From: Streptomyces sp. col6
GTDB lineage: Bacteria > Actinomycetota > Actinomycetes > Streptomycetales > Streptomycetaceae
Direction of reading: 5' to 3'
DNA: 64,000 nt
NCBI RefSeq assembly: GCF_008042035.1
Contig: NZ_RDBL01000006.1
Span: 418,801 to 482,800 of the forward strand
Positions 60,839 to 64,000 of the stretch are shown here, piece after piece. Position 1 is the stretch's first letter, and each line of letters starts with the position of its first letter. Made by a program: the position numbers and the translations under genes. Below the pieces are notes generated by a model. It saw only the letters and a program-made list of their open reading frames with translations. It was not told the DNA's origin and ran no database searches.

Positions 60839-61638
60839 GGCGCGCGAGCGGAACGTACGACTTCGGCCGTGCCGCGCGCGCGGAGTGGACGAAGCTGCGC
60901 ACGGCGGGGGACACGGGCAGGCTGCTCCTGCTCGCCGTCGCGCTCACCGTGGCGGTCGGCTGCGGCACCGCGAAGGCCGTGAAGTGCCCGGACACGGGGT
61001 GTGGTCAGGACGCCGTGAGGCTCGCCCTGACCGGTGTCACTGTCGGGCAGGCGGTCGTCGCCGTCCTCGCGGTGCTGGCCGTCAGCGGCGAGTACGGGAG
61101 CGGGATGATCCGCACCACGCTCACGGCGATGCCGGGCCGGATCACCGTGCTCACGGCCAAGGCGACGGTCCTCACCGCCGTCGTCCTCGTCTCCGGGACG
61201 GCCGCGATCCTGGCATCCCTCCTCGCGGGCCGACTGATCCTGCCCGGCAACGGATTCACCGGGGCGCACGGCTACGCCCCGCTCTCCCTGGCCGACGGCC
61301 CGACCCTGCGCGCCGCCGCCGGCTCGGTCCTCTACCTCGTCCTCATCGCCCTGCTGGGCCTCGGCGTGGCGACGGCGGTGCGGGCTGCGGCGCCCGCCAT
61401 CGGGATCGTGCTCGGGCTGCTCTACGTCTTCCCGGTCGTCACCGGCGTGGTCGACGATCCGGACTGGCAGCGCCACCTCCAGCAGATCTCGCCCATGACC
61501 GCCGGGCTCGCGGTGCAGGCCACGGTCCGTCTCGGCGAGCTGCCCATCGGCCCCTGGGCCGGCCTGGGTGTGCTCGCGGCGTGGGCCGCGACCGCGCTGC
61601 TGGCCGGGGGCCTGCTCCTGCACGGGCGCGACGCGTAG
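60835..61638 (+). CDS. ABC-2 type transporter permease
   Basis: The 267-residue protein has six hydrophobic segments, opening with RAARAEWTKLRTAGDTGRLL and including GEYGSGMIRTTLTAMPGRIT, a motif shared with the preceding permease (GEYRSGLLRTTMTATPVRGR). Together they form a heterodimeric channel of an exporter. ATG 60835 overlaps the upstream stop. A strong hairpin follows the stop. Confidence 0.92.
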   Translation: MRRASGTYDFGRAARAEWTKLRTAGDTGRLLLLAVALTVAVGCGTAKAVKCPDTGCGQDAVRLALTGVTVGQAVVAVLAVLAVSGEYGSGMIRTTLTAMPGRITVLTAKATVLTAVVLVSGTAAILASLLAGRLILPGNGFTGAHGYAPLSLADGPTLRAAAGSVLYLVLIALLGLGVATAVRAAAPAIGIVLGLLYVFPVVTGVVDDPDWQRHLQQISPMTAGLAVQATVRLGELPIGPWAGLGVLAAWAATALLAGGLLLHGRDA

Positions 61639-61658
61639 TCCGGCCGGGCCGGGCGGGA

Positions 61659-61697
61659 CTCCGGGAGAGCGGGCCGACGGCGCCCGCTCTCCCGGAG
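61659..61697 (+). terminator. Terminator after the ABC exporter operon
   Basis: CTCCGGGAGAGCGGG (61659-61673) pairs perfectly over 15 bp with CCCGCTCTCCCGGAG (61683-61697), followed by AAA. Confidence 0.85.
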
Positions 61698-61726
61698 AAA
61701 GCCGCATATCTGTCAAAGTGGCGCAC

Positions 61727-62179
61727 ATGTGCCACTACTGCGGCTGCCGTGAGATTCCGCTGATCAAGGAGTTCATCGCGGAGCACGAGTCCGTCACCGA
61801 TACGGCGGGCGCCGCTCTGCGGGCCCTGGACGACGGCGACCACGAGCTCGTCGGGCCGCTGGTGGCCCGGATGGAGCGGGAGCTGCTGGCCCACTGGCGG
61901 GGCGAGGAGCAGGGCCTGTTCGCCGTGATGAGCGCCGACCCCGAGTACGCGGGGTACATCGACGCGCTCGTACGCGAGCACCGCGAGCTCGGTGCGTTCC
62001 TGCGCGGGATCGACCTGGGCCGCGCCGAGGACGTCGTACGGCTGCGCGAGGCGGTCGACGAGCTGCACCACCACATCGCCAAGGAGGAGGACGGCCTGTT
62101 CCCGGCCTCGCTCACGGCGTTGTCCGGGGACGAGTGGGACCGGTCGATGAGGGCTTGGCGGGAGGCGCACCCGGAGTAG
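61727..62179 (+). CDS. Hemerythrin HHE domain-containing protein
   Basis: The 150-residue protein is an HHE four-helix bundle with the iron-binding pattern His20 (AEHE), His56/Glu60 (AHWRGEE), His85 (REHREL) and HHHIAKEEDGLFP near residue 114. It may bind oxygen, NO or iron. The N-terminus MCHYCGC adds a CxxCxC cluster. ATG 61727 is used; a GTG nine bases upstream, without a ribosome site, is possible. Confidence 0.85.
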   Translation: MCHYCGCREIPLIKEFIAEHESVTDTAGAALRALDDGDHELVGPLVARMERELLAHWRGEEQGLFAVMSADPEYAGYIDALVREHRELGAFLRGIDLGRAEDVVRLREAVDELHHHIAKEEDGLFPASLTALSGDEWDRSMRAWREAHPE

Positions 62180-62189
62180 GGCTCCGCTG

Positions 62190-62543
62190 TCAGCAGGGCG
62201 ACCCGCAGTCGCTCGCCGCCTGCGGACCGGCCAGGACGTCGAAGCCGTAGCCGACGGCGGCGAGGCCCGCGACGGCCGCCGCCAGTCCGAGCGCGGTGCG
62301 CCACCGGCCCCGTACGGCGGCGAAGGCGGCCAGGGTGGCGACGGTCCCGCCGACGAGCAGGACCGGCAGGCCCAGCAGGAGTACGTCGGTGTTCCGCTGC
62401 CCCTCGAAGGCGCCGAAGAGGCCCCTCCGCCCGTACGGGAGCCAGACCGCGAGGCCCGCGAGAGCGCCGAGCAGCGCGGTGAGGAGCCCTGCAGAGCCGG
62501 TGAGGGCTTCGCGCCGGGGCGGCGTCGTCTGTTCGGTGTCCAT
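62190..62543 (-). CDS. Small membrane protein of unknown function
   Basis: The 117-residue protein has three to four hydrophobic segments (GSAGLLTALLGALAGLAVWL, TDVLLLGLPVLLVGGTVATL, TALGLAAAVAGLAAVGYGF) with a short N-terminus and an Ser/Cys-rich end (ASDCGSPC). No family is recognised. ATG 62543 is the best start; no ribosome site is clear. It is convergent with the hemerythrin gene and divergent from the SGNH gene. Confidence 0.7.
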   Translation of the reverse strand: MDTEQTTPPRREALTGSAGLLTALLGALAGLAVWLPYGRRGLFGAFEGQRNTDVLLLGLPVLLVGGTVATLAAFAAVRGRWRTALGLAAAVAGLAAVGYGFDVLAGPQAASDCGSPC

Positions 62544-62753
62544 GTAACGGAGGACGCCCGGTCCGGCCGGGAAGTTTCCATCCGGCGCGGTCGGGCCCAG
62601 GGGCGGCGGCAGATGGTCTCTCGGCAAGTCGCCTGTTGCGAGCGCCCGTTGAGTCGTTCCTGCCCTTCAAATCGGTTGACTCCGGAGGGAGGAATGCCGG
62701 ACGTTCAGCCGTGATCCACCGATGCGCCACAGGGACGGGGAGACGGCACGCAG

Positions 62754-63866
62754 ATGAGTTTCAGCGGAGGGGACCCGAAGCCGGGGCGCGGGAGGGGCCA
62801 GGCGGCGCCCGGCGCGGTGGACGCGGGCCCGCGCCATGAGCCGAGGCCACCGGCCCCCTTGCGGAGCGTCTCGGAGCAGGTGCACACCGCAGGGCGGGTC
62901 AAGGACCTGGGGAGGACGTTGCAGTTCAGCTGGCCGGGGGTGTACTTCGAGGGCCGGTTCCACGGGACCGGGATCGGCGTGGTGCTCAACTGCGCGGCCG
63001 CCGACTACGACGTCCAGGTCGACGGGGCCACTGTCGCCACCCTGGTCACACCCGGCGACACCACGTACTGGATCAACGGCCTGCGGGACGGCGAGCACAT
63101 CGTCCGGGTCGTCAAACGCAACGACACCCCGGGGAACACCAGCACGTTCGGAGGCTTTGTCGCCGTGCCCGGGGGCGCCGTACTGAGCAGGCCCATGCCC
63201 CGGGACCATCAGATCGAGTTCATCGGGGACTCCATCACGGTGGGCTACGGCAATGTGCCGCACACCGGCGCCTGCGATCCGGAGCAGGTCGGGCGGAACA
63301 CCAACAGCGACGTCAGCCACGGCGCCCTCACCGCCCGGCAATTGGACGCCGACTACCAGATCAACGGCTTCTCCGGCCTCGGCATGGTGCGCAACGTCGC
63401 GGGCATCTGCCCGGACGTCACGTACCGGACCTACTACGACCGCGCCCTGCTGGACGTGGACGGCGACGTCTGGCAGAACCCGGGGACGTGGCGGCCCCGG
63501 ATCGTGGTGGTCAACCTCGGCTCCAACGACTTCTCCGACCTCACCCCCGGCGAACCGTGGACGCCCGACGGCCTCGCGGCCTCCTTCCGCACCGCCTACG
63601 ACGAGTTCCTCCGGAAACTGCGGACGCGCCACGGTCCCGGCACCAGCCTTGTGGCCGTCGGCTTCGACCGGAACGCCGAGCACGTGCGGAAGGTGGTCGA
63701 GGCGCGCAACGCCGCCGGTGACAGCGGCGTCCACTACTGGTTCCTCGACCAGGCGGGCCTGGACTTCCTCGGATGCGACGGTCACACCTCGGCCCGCGAC
63801 GACCGGCTGATCGCCGACCGGCTCGCCCCGTTCCTCAGGAGCCTGCCGACGGGGTGGCAGCGCTAG
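62754..63866 (+). CDS. SGNH/GDSL hydrolase, carbohydrate esterase family 2-like
   Basis: The 370-residue protein has an N-terminal beta-sandwich (residues 40-145) like CE2 acetyl-xylan esterases and an SGNH domain: FIGDSITVGYG with catalytic Ser160, NLGSNDFSDL, and FLGCDGHTSARDD near the C-terminus supplying Asp and His. CE2 enzymes remove acetyl groups from polysaccharides, usually outside the cell; no signal peptide is visible in the Gly/Pro/Arg-rich leader. ATG 62754 is used. Cytoplasmic location or an unrecognised export route remain open. Confidence 0.88.
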   Translation: MSFSGGDPKPGRGRGQAAPGAVDAGPRHEPRPPAPLRSVSEQVHTAGRVKDLGRTLQFSWPGVYFEGRFHGTGIGVVLNCAAADYDVQVDGATVATLVTPGDTTYWINGLRDGEHIVRVVKRNDTPGNTSTFGGFVAVPGGAVLSRPMPRDHQIEFIGDSITVGYGNVPHTGACDPEQVGRNTNSDVSHGALTARQLDADYQINGFSGLGMVRNVAGICPDVTYRTYYDRALLDVDGDVWQNPGTWRPRIVVVNLGSNDFSDLTPGEPWTPDGLAASFRTAYDEFLRKLRTRHGPGTSLVAVGFDRNAEHVRKVVEARNAAGDSGVHYWFLDQAGLDFLGCDGHTSARDDRLIADRLAPFLRSLPTGWQR

Positions 63867-64000
63867 GCGGCTCTGTACGTGTCCGCCTCGCGGCATTCGC
63901 GGCAGTGGCCGGGCTCCGGGGCGCGGAAGACGCGGTCGCAGAGGTCGCAGTCCTGGAAGGGGTCGATCTCGGGGGCGGGGTCCGGTTCCGGGAGGTCGGG
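63863..64000 (-). CDS. Zinc-ribbon-like protein, N-terminus outside the window
   Basis: The last 45 residues read from the right edge include DPFQDCDLCDRVFRAPEPGH followed by CREC, two cysteine pairs that could bind zinc, and the stop TAG at 63863-63865. The stops of this gene and the SGNH gene overlap by three bases. The function is not identifiable. Confidence 0.6.
   Translation of the reverse strand, partial: PDLPEPDPAPEIDPFQDCDLCDRVFRAPEPGHCRECREADTYRAA

Overview
This is high-GC actinobacterial DNA, almost certainly from a Streptomyces chromosome. The codon third positions are strongly GC-biased, GTG starts and stop/start overlaps are common, tRNA genes lack an encoded CCA, and a short dispersed repeat of the Streptomyces type is present at 14453-14512. 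From memory, the gene order korB-korA / response regulator-two kinases / partial nuo operon / htpX / rpmG-MaoC pair / murB / aminotransferase / secE-nusG-rplKA / rplJL-rpoBC / rpsLG-fusA-tuf matches the S. coelicolor SCO4594-SCO4662 neighbourhood. The strain cannot be named from this window.

Layout. 1-5.6 kb: small enzymes and regulators (two VOC/glyoxalase proteins, a TetR gene behind an array of four operator-like palindromes, a frameshifted small membrane protein, a FAD monooxygenase, RarD and an NAD(P)-binding reductase). 5.7-8.7 kb: korA-korB, a 2-oxoacid:ferredoxin oxidoreductase. 9-12.4 kb: one LuxR-type response regulator and two DesK-like kinases with nearly identical catalytic halves. 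12.6-22.2 kb: a translationally coupled complex-I-type operon, nuoA-B-C-H-I-J-K-L-M-N, with no D, E, F or G. 22.3-28.7 kb: mechanosensitive channel, HtpX protease, small membrane proteins, an AlkB-MGMT alkylation-repair pair, YajQ, tRNA-Tyr, an NAD-binding protein and an amidohydrolase. 28.9-37.4 kb: tRNA-Thr, tRNA-Met, rpmG, two MaoC hydratases, a TetR/MFS efflux pair sharing one operator, murB, an SDR/TetR divergent pair, adenosine deaminase and an aspartate aminotransferase. 37.7-55.8 kb: the core expression cluster tRNA-Trp-secE-nusG-rplK-rplA-(lipoprotein)-rplJ-rplL-rpoB-rpoC-rpsL-rpsG-fusA-tuf. 55.9-64 kb: an acetyltransferase, an OmpR-type two-component system divergent from a three-gene ABC exporter, a hemerythrin-like protein, a small membrane protein, a CE2-like SGNH hydrolase and a cut-off zinc-ribbon gene.

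How genes work together. KorAB makes reduced ferredoxin. The neighbouring Nuo set keeps the membrane proton-pumping arm plus the NuoB/C/I connecting subunits but lacks the NADH-dehydrogenase module (E, F, G) and NuoD. Ferredoxin input is an obvious but unproven idea. The two-kinase system between them could regulate either side.

The most striking single observation is at the nuoC/nuoH junction. A Streptomyces dispersed repeat there carries a 19-bp tandem duplication. Because 19 is not a multiple of three, nuoC loses its natural stop, which would have formed a GTGA overlap with nuoH, and reads in frame through all of NuoH. Other points worth a look are the four-operator array, the shared TetR operators, a classical terminator inside the rpmG leader, a terminator hairpin that runs into the murB -10 region, and an ABC permease with a large domain inserted between its first two membrane segments. 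No CRISPR array, insertion sequence, prophage or biosynthetic cluster was seen.
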